Under the pieces are notes generated by a model that saw only the letters and a list, made by a program, of their open reading frames with translations, was not told the DNA's origin and did not search any database. Below, piece by piece: positions 25,759 to 34,292 of a stretch of 35,909 nt of DNA; position 1 is the first letter of the stretch; each line of letters starts with the position of its first letter. Both the position numbers and the translations under genes were made by a program. The stretch comes from Flavobacteriales bacterium (GTDB taxonomy: Bacteria; Bacteroidota; Bacteroidia; Flavobacteriales_C; GCA-002722245), in assembly GCA_029251005.1 (NCBI GenBank), contig JAQXEE010000063.1, positions 1 through 35,909 of the forward strand, in the 5' to 3' direction.

Positions 25759-26199
25759 TTAATTGATTTTTAGTAAAGAATTTAATAAACTAAAGATATT
25801 TGGTAACTGGTAACTTGAAGATGAAACCTCTGAGTTTGAAATATGAAACTTATTTGTTGAACTTTCATCACCAGTTGATTCAATTGATTCAACATCATTC
25901 TGTTTTTCTTCCTCAACATTAATTACCTTGTATTGACCGTCAGCAATTGTTTGGATTGTCTTGATAATCTCTTCTTTGGTGATTTTGTTTTTGTCAAACA
26001 CAACCTTAGCTTCTTTATTTTCAAAAGTTACCTCAGCATCTAAAACTCCCACTGTTTTTAATAATTTCTTTTGGATATAAGGAGCGCAAGAATGACTACA
26101 AGACATTCCTTCTACTCCTATGTTTAAAGAAGTCTTTTCGATAGGAGATCCACACGCCATTAAAAAAATTGATAAAAATAAAAATAATAACTTTTTCAT
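25759..26199 (-). CDS. HMA-domain lipoprotein, probable copper-binding
   Basis: The protein has 146 residues from ATG 26199, one base after the upstream HMA gene. A longer frame reaches 26229 but would overlap that gene. Lipobox LMAC gives lipidated Cys16. A single heavy-metal-associated domain covers about 24-98, with metal site GMSCSHSC (Cys34, Cys38). The spacing is CxxxC, not the usual CxxC, a variant also seen in other Bacteroidota HMA proteins. Residues about 100-146 are a Glu/Ser-rich low-complexity tail. It would be anchored in the periplasm and could pass Cu(I) to the oxidase being built. The metal is inferred from the family. Confidence 0.85.
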   Translation of the reverse strand: MKKLLFLFLSIFLMACGSPIEKTSLNIGVEGMSCSHSCAPYIQKKLLKTVGVLDAEVTFENKEAKVVFDKNKITKEEIIKTIQTIADGQYKVINVEEEKQNDVESIESTGDESSTNKFHISNSEVSSSSYQLPNIFSLLNSLLKIN

Positions 26200-26200
26200 A

Positions 26201-26398
26201 TTAATAAGCTTTGTAAACTGATGTTTCATTAATCGCTTTAAGTAATTCTCTTTTTAAACATGAACCTTTGACAGCAGCCTCACCGCTTCCCAAAGAAACA
26301 CTAACATAATCAACGCCTTCAACCTCTCGTAAAAGATTAGTTACCGCAGAAACACAATGTCCACAACTCATACCTTCTATTTTTAAAAAAAAATCCAC
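26201..26398 (-). CDS. Small HMA-domain metallochaperone (CopZ-like)
   Basis: The protein has 65 residues from GTG 26398. It is one complete HMA (ferredoxin-like) fold with the standard GMSCGHC site (Cys12, Cys15). It should carry Cu(I) in the cytoplasm, or transfer it to an ATPase, which is not present here. The start lies beside a nine-base T run on the coding strand (26385-26393), a point prone to slippage or to base-calling error. It is first in the three-gene unit with the HMA lipoprotein and ctaA. Confidence 0.85.
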   Translation of the reverse strand: MDFFLKIEGMSCGHCVSAVTNLLREVEGVDYVSVSLGSGEAAVKGSCLKRELLKAINETSVYKAY

Positions 26399-26439
26399 AG
26401 TTGATTGAAGTAAATAAAAAAATCTTTTTTTTACACTTA

Positions 26440-26447
26440 CAAATATA
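26440..26447 (-). promoter_or_regulatory. Consensus -7 promoter box (TATATTTG) of the HMA/ctaA unit
   Basis: Exact TAnnTTTG on the minus strand, about 42 bases before the GTG at 26398. No TTTG is seen at the expected -33 distance. Confidence 0.45.
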
Positions 26448-26542
26448 ATTATAATATTACCCCCTGTCTTTATTTGTTATAACAATTATTAATCCTTTGA
26501 TAGATTAACTGATAAGAAGGGAAAAATACAGCTATTAGCTGT

Positions 26543-26573
26543 TTTGCCATTAGAGAAAAAAATGGTAGCTTTA
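26543..26573 (+). promoter_or_regulatory. Bacteroidota-type promoter of rplU-rpmA
   Basis: TTTG (26543-26546), a 19-base spacer and TAGCTTTA (26566-26573) match the TTTG-N19-TAnnTTTG layout of the primary sigma factor with one mismatch. It would give a leader of about 30 bases before the ATG at 26612. Confidence 0.6.
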
Positions 26574-26611
26574 CAGTCCAAAATTTTTGTATTAATTAAT
26601 ATACTGTATAT

Positions 26612-26926
26612 ATGTACGCAATTGTAGAGATAGCAGGGCAACAGTTCAAAGTAGAGAAAGATCAACAGATCTTTGTTCATCGTTTGGCTGCTGAAGAAGG
26701 AAGTTCGGTTGATTTCGAAAAAGTTCTTTTAGTAGACAACGATGGGAAAGTTAATGTTGGCGCCCCGGCTGTAGAAGGTGCGAAAGTTACTGTAAAGGTT
26801 CTTTCACACGTTAAAGGAGACAAGGTATTAGTCTTCAAAAAGAAAAGAAGAAAAGGATACCAAAAATTGAATGGACACAGACAATTGTTTACTCAAATTC
26901 AAATTGAATCAATTTCTGCTAACTAA
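26612..26926 (+). CDS. rplU: Ribosomal protein bL21
   Basis: The protein has 104 residues, starting [25 protein letters not shown], the bL21 signature, and ends with the conserved [24 protein letters not shown] segment. It sits on the 50S subunit near 23S rRNA domain I. Standard operon with rpmA 15 bases downstream, led by a good promoter. Confidence 0.98.
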   Translation: MYAIVEIAGQQFKVEKDQQIFVHRLAAEEGSSVDFEKVLLVDNDGKVNVGAPAVEGAKVTVKVLSHVKGDKVLVFKKKRRKGYQKLNGHRQLFTQIQIESISAN

Positions 26927-26941
26927 AATTTTTTTTAAGAT

Positions 26942-27199
26942 ATGGCACATAAAAAAGGAGTTGGGTCTTCGGACAATGGTAGAGACTCGCAATCGAAAAG
27001 ACTAGGAGTAAAGAAATTTGGTGGAGAGCAAGTAATTGCTGGTAACATTATCGTTCGCCAAAGAGGAACTAAACATCACCCAGGTGAAAATGTTGGTATG
27101 GGAAAAGACCACACATTATTTGCATTAACTGACGGTGAAGTGGAATTCAGAAAAAAGAGAAATAACAAATCGTTTGTTTCTATTAAAGCTGAAGCTTAA
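26942..27199 (+). CDS. rpmA: Ribosomal protein bL27
   Basis: The protein has 85 residues, beginning [28 protein letters not shown] as usual for bL27, with [26 protein letters not shown] following. The N-terminal tail reaches the peptidyl-transferase centre. No extra N-terminal cleavage motif as in Firmicutes is present. A terminator follows at 27224. Confidence 0.98.
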   Translation: MAHKKGVGSSDNGRDSQSKRLGVKKFGGEQVIAGNIIVRQRGTKHHPGENVGMGKDHTLFALTDGEVEFRKKRNNKSFVSIKAEA

Positions 27200-27223
27200 A
27201 CAAAAACTCGTTTTTACGATATT

Positions 27224-27252
27224 AAAGGCTACTCATTTGAGTGGTCTTTTTT
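27224..27252 (+). terminator. Intrinsic terminator after rpmA
   Basis: A 12-bp stem (AAAGGCTACTCA against TGAGTGGTCTTT with G-T wobbles) ends in a run of T residues, 24 bases beyond the rpmA stop. Confidence 0.85.
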
Positions 27253-27339
27253 ATTTTAGAACTTTTTGGTTTAAATAATCCATCATCAAAGCTGTTTTAG
27301 AAAACCGCTTTTATATATTTACACTTTAAAAATTAAGTT

Positions 27340-28611
27340 ATGCTTCAAGTAAAATATATTCTTGACAATAAAGAAAAAGTTATTGAAGGTCTAAAAAAAA
27401 GAAACCTAGATTCAGATCCACTTATTCAAGAAATCATTGAACTAAACATTAAAAGAAAAGATCGTATTTCTAAAGTTGAAATACTACGTGCTGAAGGGAA
27501 TAAAATGTCCAAAGCTATTGGTGATTTATTCAAAAAAGGAAAAAATGAAGAAGCAAACGAAGCGAAATCAAAAGTACAAGCTATAAAAGGAGAACAAAAA
27601 TCTCTTGAAGATGGACTGCATGAAATAGAAAATAAATTTACAGACTTATTATACCATATTCCTAACGTTCCGCATGAAACAGTTCCAACAGGAAAATTAG
27701 AAGAAGACAATGTAGAAATTTTTAGGGAAGGTGATATTCCTAATCTGCATGAAAGCGCTAAACCCCACTGGGATATCGTTAAAGAGAAAGACATTATTGA
27801 TTTTGAAACTGGTGTTAAAATAGCTGGAGCAGGTTTTCCTATTTACAAAGGAAAAGGTGCGCGTTTACAACGTGCCTTAATTAACTTCTTTTTAGACGAA
27901 GCTGATAACTCAGGTTACCATGAAGTAATTCCTCCATTATTAATTAACGAAGCTTCAGGGATCGGAACGGGTCAATTACCCGATAAAGAAGGTCAAATGT
28001 ACCATACTGTTGCTGATGACTTATATTTAATTCCTACTGCAGAGGTTCCTGTAACAAACATTTATCGTGACGTAATTTTATCAGATGATGAATTACCTAA
28101 GAAGCACACCGCTTATACTCCGTGTTTTAGAAGAGAAGCAGGTTCTTATGGAAAAGATGTTAGAGGATTAAACAGGCTACACCAATTTGATAAAGTTGAG
28201 ATTGTTCAGGTTGTTCACCCTGATAATAGTTATGCTGTATTAGATGAAATGGTTGACCATGTAAAAGGTTTGGTTAGAAAACTAGGACTTCCATTTAGAA
28301 TTTTAAGATTGTGTGGTGGAGATTTAGGGTTCACTGCTGCCTTAACATTTGATTTTGAAGTTTATTCAACTGCTCAAGATAGATGGTTAGAAGTTAGTTC
28401 CGTTTCAAATTTCGAAACTTACCAAAGTAATCGACTAAAATTAAGATTCAGACAAGGTAAAGACAAACCTCAATTAGCACATACTTTAAATGGAAGTGCA
28501 TTGGCATTACCAAGAATAATGGCTGCATTAATAGAAAACAATCAAAATGAAAAAGGAGAGGTTTTAATACCTGAAGTACTTCAAAAATATACAGGATTCG
28601 ACAAGATGTAA
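27340..28611 (+). CDS. serS: Seryl-tRNA synthetase
   Basis: The protein has 423 residues. The N-terminal long coiled-coil arm that binds the tRNA-Ser variable loop covers about 30-105. The class II catalytic core has the TAEVP serine site (233-237), motif 2 FRREAGSYGKD (263-273) and the C-terminal NGSALALPRIMAALIENNQ motif 3. It charges tRNA-Ser and tRNA-Sec. It is a single transcription unit between the rpmA terminator and its own terminator at 28632; a TATATTTA box (27314-27321) lies 18 bases before the ATG. Confidence 0.97.
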   Translation: MLQVKYILDNKEKVIEGLKKRNLDSDPLIQEIIELNIKRKDRISKVEILRAEGNKMSKAIGDLFKKGKNEEANEAKSKVQAIKGEQKSLEDGLHEIENKFTDLLYHIPNVPHETVPTGKLEEDNVEIFREGDIPNLHESAKPHWDIVKEKDIIDFETGVKIAGAGFPIYKGKGARLQRALINFFLDEADNSGYHEVIPPLLINEASGIGTGQLPDKEGQMYHTVADDLYLIPTAEVPVTNIYRDVILSDDELPKKHTAYTPCFRREAGSYGKDVRGLNRLHQFDKVEIVQVVHPDNSYAVLDEMVDHVKGLVRKLGLPFRILRLCGGDLGFTAALTFDFEVYSTAQDRWLEVSSVSNFETYQSNRLKLRFRQGKDKPQLAHTLNGSALALPRIMAALIENNQNEKGEVLIPEVLQKYTGFDKM

Positions 28612-28631
28612 TTTTGTACTTTTTTTAAACA

Positions 28632-28662
28632 AAAGGGCTGAACATAATATTCAGCCCTTTTT
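28632..28662 (+). terminator. Intrinsic terminator after serS
   Basis: A perfect 11-bp stem (AAAGGGCTGAA / TTCAGCCCTTT) around a 7-base loop runs into TTTTT, 21 bases after the stop. Confidence 0.93.
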
Positions 28663-28770
28663 CATTTTATGTTCGTAAATCTTATTTACAGTCCTTGAAA
28701 TTTTCATATCCTACTTTGTAACCTAAAACAACTTTTACGAATACTAACTAAAAAGGAATCGCCGTTAAAA

Positions 28771-28806
28771 AATGTTAACACTTTAACATTCGAACATTTT
28801 AACGTT
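28771..28806. promoter_or_regulatory. Repeat-rich control site before the two-component operon
   Basis: AATGTTAA (28771-28778) and TTAACATT (28783-28790) form a perfect inverted repeat around CACT. TTAACATT, CGAACATT and TTAACGTT then follow head to tail with an 8-base period (28783-28806). The block ends 11 bases before the kinase GTG, overlapping the likely promoter (TACATTTA at 28806-28813). It is a likely operator; an autoregulating RprY is the natural candidate. Confidence 0.55.
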
Positions 28807-28817
28807 ACATTTAAATT

Positions 28818-30365
28818 GTGAAAGAAAATCACTTAAAAATATTAGTATCAGTTATGACGGCTGCATTACTGGGGATAATTGTCGTACAAGGCTATTGGCT
28901 AAACAGTGCGATCGAACTAAAGGAACAACAATTCAAAGAAAGTGTAATGCATGCAATGAGTGTTTCCGTTCAGCGATTAGAGCGCCTAGAAAAAAGATCA
29001 CTTTACAATAATATTCAACAAGCCCAACCTGTTATTAAGCCATTTTCTATAAAAACCCATACTTCAATAGATACTAATTTAAACTCAAAAAATTATTCAT
29101 TCGAACTAGAGGAAGAAAGTGTTTTTGAAACAGCTGAAGGAAAACTAATAAAAAAAACAACACAAATCCTGAAGGATGCAAATGGTAGTATAATTCAAAA
29201 ATCGTACAATACTATTAAATCAAAAAACAGAAGAAATGTTTATAATGACCCTTCAAAAAACACGATATTTAAAAATATTATCCAAGACCTAACAAGTTTC
29301 GGCAGACCAAAAGGAATTACCGAAAGAGTTGACCCTCACCTTTTAAGTAAACTTTTAAAGAAAGAACTTAAAAACCATGGAATCAATACTAAATTTCAAA
29401 TTGGTCTATTCTCAAACAATAACCTCGTCTTAAAAGAAAAAGGTGTTGAAACAGCACAATTTATGAACTCCCCCTACTCTATTCAGCTTTTCCCTAGTGA
29501 TTTCTTTTTCAGCAGAGACCATTTAAGCATTATTTTTCCTAAAGAACGTGGATTCTTAATCAAATCAGTTGGTGACGTCATCGCATTGTCATCTGTATTT
29601 ATTTTAACCATTGTAATTGTATTTTGGATTACTTTTGCCACTGTTGTTCGTCAGAAAAAAGTAGCTGTTATTAAGTCTGACTTCATAAACAATATGACAC
29701 ACGAGTTAAAAACTCCTATTTCTACGATATCCCTAGCTTGTGAAGTTTTGAATGATCAAGAAATCCCTAAAACACAAGAAAGAACTTTGCATTACGTTGA
29801 TGTAATTAACTCAGAAAACAAACGATTAGAGACATTAGTTGAAAATGTCCTACAAAGCGCTGTATTAGATAAAGATGATTTTAAACTTAAATTTCATGAA
29901 ATTAATACTCAAGATGTAATAAATCATGCTTGCAACCAAGCCAAGGTAAGAGTAGAAGGAAAAAACGGAAACATAACTACACTCTTCAATGCTCAAACAT
30001 CAATTATTATAGCTGACAAAATACACTTTACCAACATCATCAATAACCTTCTTGATAATGCTATAAAATATACACCGGTAACTCCATCAATTATAATTTC
30101 AACTCGAAATTTAAACAATGGAATTGTGATTGATGTTACAGATAATGGAATTGGAATAACGAAAGAAAATACAAGTAAAATATTTGATAAACTATATAGA
30201 GTTCCTACCGGAAACGTCCATGACGTTAAAGGATTTGGATTAGGTTTGAGCTATGTTAAGGCTATTGTTGACAAGCACCAGGGATCCATCAAAGTAACAA
30301 GCCAAATAGGAAAAGGATCTGTATTTAGTATTTATTTACCTTTTAAACCAAACGAAGATGAGTAA
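28818..30365 (+). CDS. Sensor histidine kinase, RprX-like
   Basis: The protein has 515 residues from a GTG start. Transmembrane helix 1 is about 8-28, an extracytoplasmic sensor region about 30-248 follows, helix 2 is about 251-275, and there is no clear HAMP. The HisKA box MTHELKTP holds His295; the HATPase_c part has the N box (NLLDNAIKYTP), G1 (DVTDNGIGI) and G2 (GFGLGLSYV). Length, order and the downstream regulator resemble Bacteroides RprX. The stop overlaps the regulator start by eight bases. The sensor domain gives no clue to the signal, and repeats just upstream suggest autoregulation. Confidence 0.88.
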   Translation: MKENHLKILVSVMTAALLGIIVVQGYWLNSAIELKEQQFKESVMHAMSVSVQRLERLEKRSLYNNIQQAQPVIKPFSIKTHTSIDTNLNSKNYSFELEEESVFETAEGKLIKKTTQILKDANGSIIQKSYNTIKSKNRRNVYNDPSKNTIFKNIIQDLTSFGRPKGITERVDPHLLSKLLKKELKNHGINTKFQIGLFSNNNLVLKEKGVETAQFMNSPYSIQLFPSDFFFSRDHLSIIFPKERGFLIKSVGDVIALSSVFILTIVIVFWITFATVVRQKKVAVIKSDFINNMTHELKTPISTISLACEVLNDQEIPKTQERTLHYVDVINSENKRLETLVENVLQSAVLDKDDFKLKFHEINTQDVINHACNQAKVRVEGKNGNITTLFNAQTSIIIADKIHFTNIINNLLDNAIKYTPVTPSIIISTRNLNNGIVIDVTDNGIGITKENTSKIFDKLYRVPTGNVHDVKGFGLGLSYVKAIVDKHQGSIKVTSQIGKGSVFSIYLPFKPNEDE

Positions 30366-31056
30366 CAATATAAAAATATTATTAGTTGAAGACGACGCTA
30401 ACCTAGGATCTTTACTACAGGAATACTTAATAGCAAAAGGATATGACTGTCAACTAGAAACGGATGGAGATAAAGGAATTAAAGCATTTTTAAAAAATGA
30501 ATTTGATCTTTGTGCACTGGATGTTATGATGCCGATTAAAGACGGATTTACACTTGCTAAAGAGATTAGAAACACGAATAAAGAAGTTCCTATTATCTTC
30601 CTTACAGCAAAGTCTTTAAAGGAAGATAAAATTGAAGGTTTTCAAAGTGGAGCTGACGATTACTTAACGAAGCCTTTTTCTATGGAAGAGTTATTGTTAA
30701 GGATAAAAGCAATCTTACGCAGAACAAATGGTGCCAGCACTGTAAAACAAGAGCTTAAATATTTTGAAATTGGTTCTCTTAGTTTTGATTACGATAGAAG
30801 AGTTTTAAAGGGGAAAGAAGATCCTGGTCAAAAATTAACAAGTAAGGAGGCTGATTTATTAAAGCTCTTGTGTGAAAACACGAATGATGTACTAGAACGT
30901 AATGTTGCACTAAATAAAATTTGGAAAGACGATAGCTACTTTAACGCAAGGTCAATGGATGTGTACATCACTAAACTTAGAAAGTACTTAAAAGCAGATC
31001 CAAAGCTTGAAATCGTAAACATGCATGGAAGAGGATTCAAATTGTTGACTAATTAA
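30358..31056 (+). CDS. OmpR-family response regulator, RprY-like
   Basis: The protein has 232 residues. The receiver domain (1-120) has acidic pocket Asp12/Asp13, phospho-acceptor Asp55 (ALDVMMP), Thr83 and Lys105. The C-terminal winged-helix DNA-binding domain (about 130-232) shows LTSKEADLLKLLCEN and the recognition region ARSMDVYITKLRKYLK. It closely resembles Bacteroides RprY as I recall it, and should be phosphorylated by the overlapping kinase. Targets are unknown; RprY of Bacteroides and Porphyromonas has been tied to oxidative stress and primary metabolism. Confidence 0.92.
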   Translation: MSNNIKILLVEDDANLGSLLQEYLIAKGYDCQLETDGDKGIKAFLKNEFDLCALDVMMPIKDGFTLAKEIRNTNKEVPIIFLTAKSLKEDKIEGFQSGADDYLTKPFSMEELLLRIKAILRRTNGASTVKQELKYFEIGSLSFDYDRRVLKGKEDPGQKLTSKEADLLKLLCENTNDVLERNVALNKIWKDDSYFNARSMDVYITKLRKYLKADPKLEIVNMHGRGFKLLTN

Positions 31057-31081
31057 GAAATTAACAAGTCATCAAAATTAT

Positions 31082-32629
31082 TTAACAGTCCTTTTTCTCA
31101 AACAATAATAAGCTTGTTATCAAGGCAAAAATAGTAACTCCGGCTTGAGTTTCTAATGTATCCTCCCAAAACATGCCAAGGATTAAAACAGCTTGTGTAA
31201 TAATGAATATAAAGTCGAAAGAACCAGTATATGAACTCCAATAATAAACTAAAACAAAAAGAAAGATAAATAAACCAAATACCCCTAATGCAATTCCAGT
31301 AGAAAGGTACTGGTTGTGAGAACGCAATTTAAAAGTACGAATTTCATCATTCTTACTTTTTCCGTACTCTAATAAAAAAGATTTATTAACATCTCCTGTT
31401 CCAACTCCAAACATCCAATTATCCTTAAATAGTTTCGCTCCAGTTTTCCAAAAAATGAATCGCATTGTTATACTATTGCCTCTAAAATGACCTGACTGAA
31501 TTGCTTCATTTATTTCCCAAAAAGATTGATAAACACGCTTACTCACCGGATTGCAATCAGTAAAGAATACGTTTGTTAATCCGTTTTCTATGTAATGAAT
31601 ATCTTGATTGGAAAGAGCCGAAATACCTATTGAATCTTTCGTTAAACCTTTAGATGCTAGGTAGCGATAAAGTATGGGGAAATAATTATACCCATTTCTA
31701 ATTTCTTTGAGGTTTAAAGTACTTCTTTTAGTCCATTCTGATTCAACTTCATTCTTATTAATATTCCGATAGACATAATGTCCGTTCTCAGTTGACTTGT
31801 TATTTAAATCATGAAAATAATTTACTCCCGATTTTGTTTTTTCCAATGCGACATCTTCGTGATTTATAAAAACTAACTTATACATACGATATATCCGAAG
31901 ACTAGAGTAAGCAAAAACAACCAATAAAATAGCACTCAACGTAACCGTTAATAATTTTTGTCCTTTTAAAATAAACTTAATAAATAACACTAAAATTATT
32001 GGAATCAAAACAATTCCTGTTAAGCTTTGACTATACCCCAAAATGAATACAATCCAACAAAGCGGTATAAGCAAAAACCATTTCGAGAAATGATTTAGCT
32101 TTGTTAGTCCCCAAAGTCCTAAACCAAAACCTACGCACAATATTAACGACAATCGAATAAGACTTATAAATGGTGAAATAATCCTTAAATCCACCCAATC
32201 CGACGCTGTATTATAATTTAAATTATAATTAACAAACCCAATAACAGTAGCCGTAATAGCAGAACTAGTCATTAAAATAAAAGCCGAAATAATTTGCTTA
32301 CGATTAATTGAATAACTGGTAGTGAATAAAACCGGCAAAATAAATAAAGGTGTTTTTATCTTTACATCTTTCCAACCGAACTTCATATCTTCGGTATAAA
32401 ACAACCCAAAAACAAAAATCAGAAACAAACCTGTTGATGCTAGTAATAACTTGTAATTATTTTGAAGGCCTTCCCATTTTTGTTTCCAATCCCACTTTAC
32501 TAGCCAAGCAACGGCCATTAATATAATTGACAGGGAAGTCGTGAATTTAGAAACAGATATACTTGCAGACAAAGCAAATAGGCCTGTGAAAAAGATGTAA
32601 TATCCTATTTTTTCGTTTTTGGTACCCAA
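31082..32629 (-). CDS. O-antigen ligase / Wzy-like polytopic membrane protein
   Basis: The protein has 515 residues from a TTG start, seven bases after the protease stop; no ATG is available before the first helix. About ten to twelve helices, with a long extracytoplasmic loop at about 250-430 that ends in the Wzy_C signatures WMFGVGTGD (405-413) and RSHNQYLSTG (436-445, His438). The loop is larger than in typical WaaL. Family members polymerise or ligate undecaprenyl-linked glycans to lipid A or proteins at the periplasmic side. No sugar-synthesis cluster surrounds it. It is the last gene of the rnpA-ctp unit, and no terminator is seen before the convergent rprY-like gene 25 bases away. Confidence 0.75.
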   Translation of the reverse strand: MGTKNEKIGYYIFFTGLFALSASISVSKFTTSLSIILMAVAWLVKWDWKQKWEGLQNNYKLLLASTGLFLIFVFGLFYTEDMKFGWKDVKIKTPLFILPVLFTTSYSINRKQIISAFILMTSSAITATVIGFVNYNLNYNTASDWVDLRIISPFISLIRLSLILCVGFGLGLWGLTKLNHFSKWFLLIPLCWIVFILGYSQSLTGIVLIPIILVLFIKFILKGQKLLTVTLSAILLVVFAYSSLRIYRMYKLVFINHEDVALEKTKSGVNYFHDLNNKSTENGHYVYRNINKNEVESEWTKRSTLNLKEIRNGYNYFPILYRYLASKGLTKDSIGISALSNQDIHYIENGLTNVFFTDCNPVSKRVYQSFWEINEAIQSGHFRGNSITMRFIFWKTGAKLFKDNWMFGVGTGDVNKSFLLEYGKSKNDEIRTFKLRSHNQYLSTGIALGVFGLFIFLFVLVYYWSSYTGSFDFIFIITQAVLILGMFWEDTLETQAGVTIFALITSLLLFEKKDC

Positions 32630-32636
32630 CTTATAT

Positions 32637-34292
32637 TTAATTTCCAGATAAAATAGAAGTGTAACGGTCCTTATTGGTTAAAATCTCAACAGCTTCGTCT
32701 ACAAAAAGATCATTCCCTAAGCTACTTTCAATTTTTCCTACTTGAAAGAAAAAACGAGAAGCGATTTCAATTTCTAAGAACCCTTTTATTTGGCTTTTAA
32801 ACTTATTTAAATCCAACTTCTTTTTAAGAATTATTTTATCCTCAATCAATTTAATTTCTGAAGCTATGTCAACTAGTATACTATCTTTTTCAGCGCTCTT
32901 CTTCAAAGCTTTTAGTCCTTTACCAGTACTGGTTTGGTAATCGTATTCATTATCTAACAAGTAAGTAATAAAAGATTGATATTCATCATCAGTTAACCTG
33001 AAGTTTTTAGCATTACTTATTGAATCGTGCTCAAGAACATATTTAGTAGCAAAATTAAATACATGATTTTTAGAAAGTAACGCTCTTGTTATTGCACCAT
33101 ATTTCTCGCGATCCTTTTCAACATCAGGTTTAATACCCGCTCCATCTAAAACTAATCTTCCATTTTGAGTTTTAAACTCAGTTAATAAGGAGTCTGGAAT
33201 TTTCTTTGGATTACCATCTTCGTCCTTATGAGCGTAATCTATTGCTTGAATACACCTACCACTTGGAATGTAATATTTAGCTGTTGTTACTTTAATACTT
33301 GTGTTGTATTTCAAATTGCGAGTTGTTTGAACCAATCCCTTCCCATAAGTGTTCGACCCTAAGATAACTGCTCTATCAAAATCTTGTAGTGCACCACTTA
33401 CAATTTCACTGGCTGAAGCAGATCCTCCATCTACCAAAATCACTATTGGAATTTCTTTGTCTAATGGTGCGTTGAGTGTTTTGTAAATTTTAGTCCATTC
33501 TTCAATTTTCCCTCGAGTTTCAACAACCTTTACTCCTTTTTTAGTAAACAAACCAACAATGTTTATTGCTTCATGTAATAAACCTCCCGGATTACCTCTT
33601 AAATCAAATACCAGTGATTGGAAATTTGGATTCTTTTTTAATTCTAAAAATGCAGTTTTCACTTCTTTGGATACATTTCTCGTGAAACTTTTCATTTTAA
33701 TATAGCCTACATTCTCGGTAATCATTCCCTGATAAGGAACACTTTTAATTTGAACTTTCTCCCTTTTAAAAGACACTTCAAAATCCGCTTCTGTTCCAGG
33801 TCGCTGAATGGTAACAGTAATACTTGTACCAGGATTCCCTTTTAATATTTTACTCAAATCAGATGTCGATTTACCCTTAACATCTTTCCCATCAACTTTT
33901 AAAATCACATCTCCACCTCTTAAACCTGCTTTAAAAGCTGGAAAACCTACATATGGCTCACCAACAACTACAAAGTCATCTATCTTTCGAATACGGGCTC
34001 CAATTCCTCCATACTGACCAGTAGTCATTAACTTATAATCCTCAATATCAGATTCAGGATAGTATACCGTATAAGGATCGAGACTTTTTAGCATGGCATC
34101 TATTCCAACCTTCATTAATTCTCCAGGTTGAGTACCATCAACGTAAAGTGAATTTACTTGCTTGTATACTTCAGTAAAGATGTCTAAATTCTTACCCACT
34201 TCAAAACGATCCGAAGTGTCTTCTAATTCAACAAAACTTAACAGAATTAAGGATAAGAACCCCGCCAAAAAATAGATTTTACTTTTTTTCAT
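32637..34292 (-). CDS. S41 C-terminal processing protease with PDZ domain
   Basis: The protein has 551 residues from ATG 34292. A TTG 9 bases earlier opens the frame too, but the ATG begins the N-terminal signal anchor cleanly (MKKSKIYFLAGFLSLILLSF). A PDZ domain covers about 85-165 (GQYGGIGARI...GGDVILKVDG). The protease domain holds catalytic Ser293 in GGSASASEI and Lys318 in YGKGLVQ. The C-terminal 170 residues are helical. It cuts exported proteins near exposed C-termini in the periplasm; targets are unknown. The start overlaps the rnpA gene by 14 bases, a coupling I recall as usual in flavobacteria. Confidence 0.94.
   Translation of the reverse strand: MKKSKIYFLAGFLSLILLSFVELEDTSDRFEVGKNLDIFTEVYKQVNSLYVDGTQPGELMKVGIDAMLKSLDPYTVYYPESDIEDYKLMTTGQYGGIGARIRKIDDFVVVGEPYVGFPAFKAGLRGGDVILKVDGKDVKGKSTSDLSKILKGNPGTSITVTIQRPGTEADFEVSFKREKVQIKSVPYQGMITENVGYIKMKSFTRNVSKEVKTAFLELKKNPNFQSLVFDLRGNPGGLLHEAINIVGLFTKKGVKVVETRGKIEEWTKIYKTLNAPLDKEIPIVILVDGGSASASEIVSGALQDFDRAVILGSNTYGKGLVQTTRNLKYNTSIKVTTAKYYIPSGRCIQAIDYAHKDEDGNPKKIPDSLLTEFKTQNGRLVLDGAGIKPDVEKDREKYGAITRALLSKNHVFNFATKYVLEHDSISNAKNFRLTDDEYQSFITYLLDNEYDYQTSTGKGLKALKKSAEKDSILVDIASEIKLIEDKIILKKKLDLNKFKSQIKGFLEIEIASRFFFQVGKIESSLGNDLFVDEAVEILTNKDRYTSILSGN

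Noticed and set aside
26201-26229. Longer N-terminus of the HMA lipoprotein
   Set aside because: It would overlap the upstream HMA gene and bury the lipoprotein signal behind ten polar residues; the ATG at 26199 is better.
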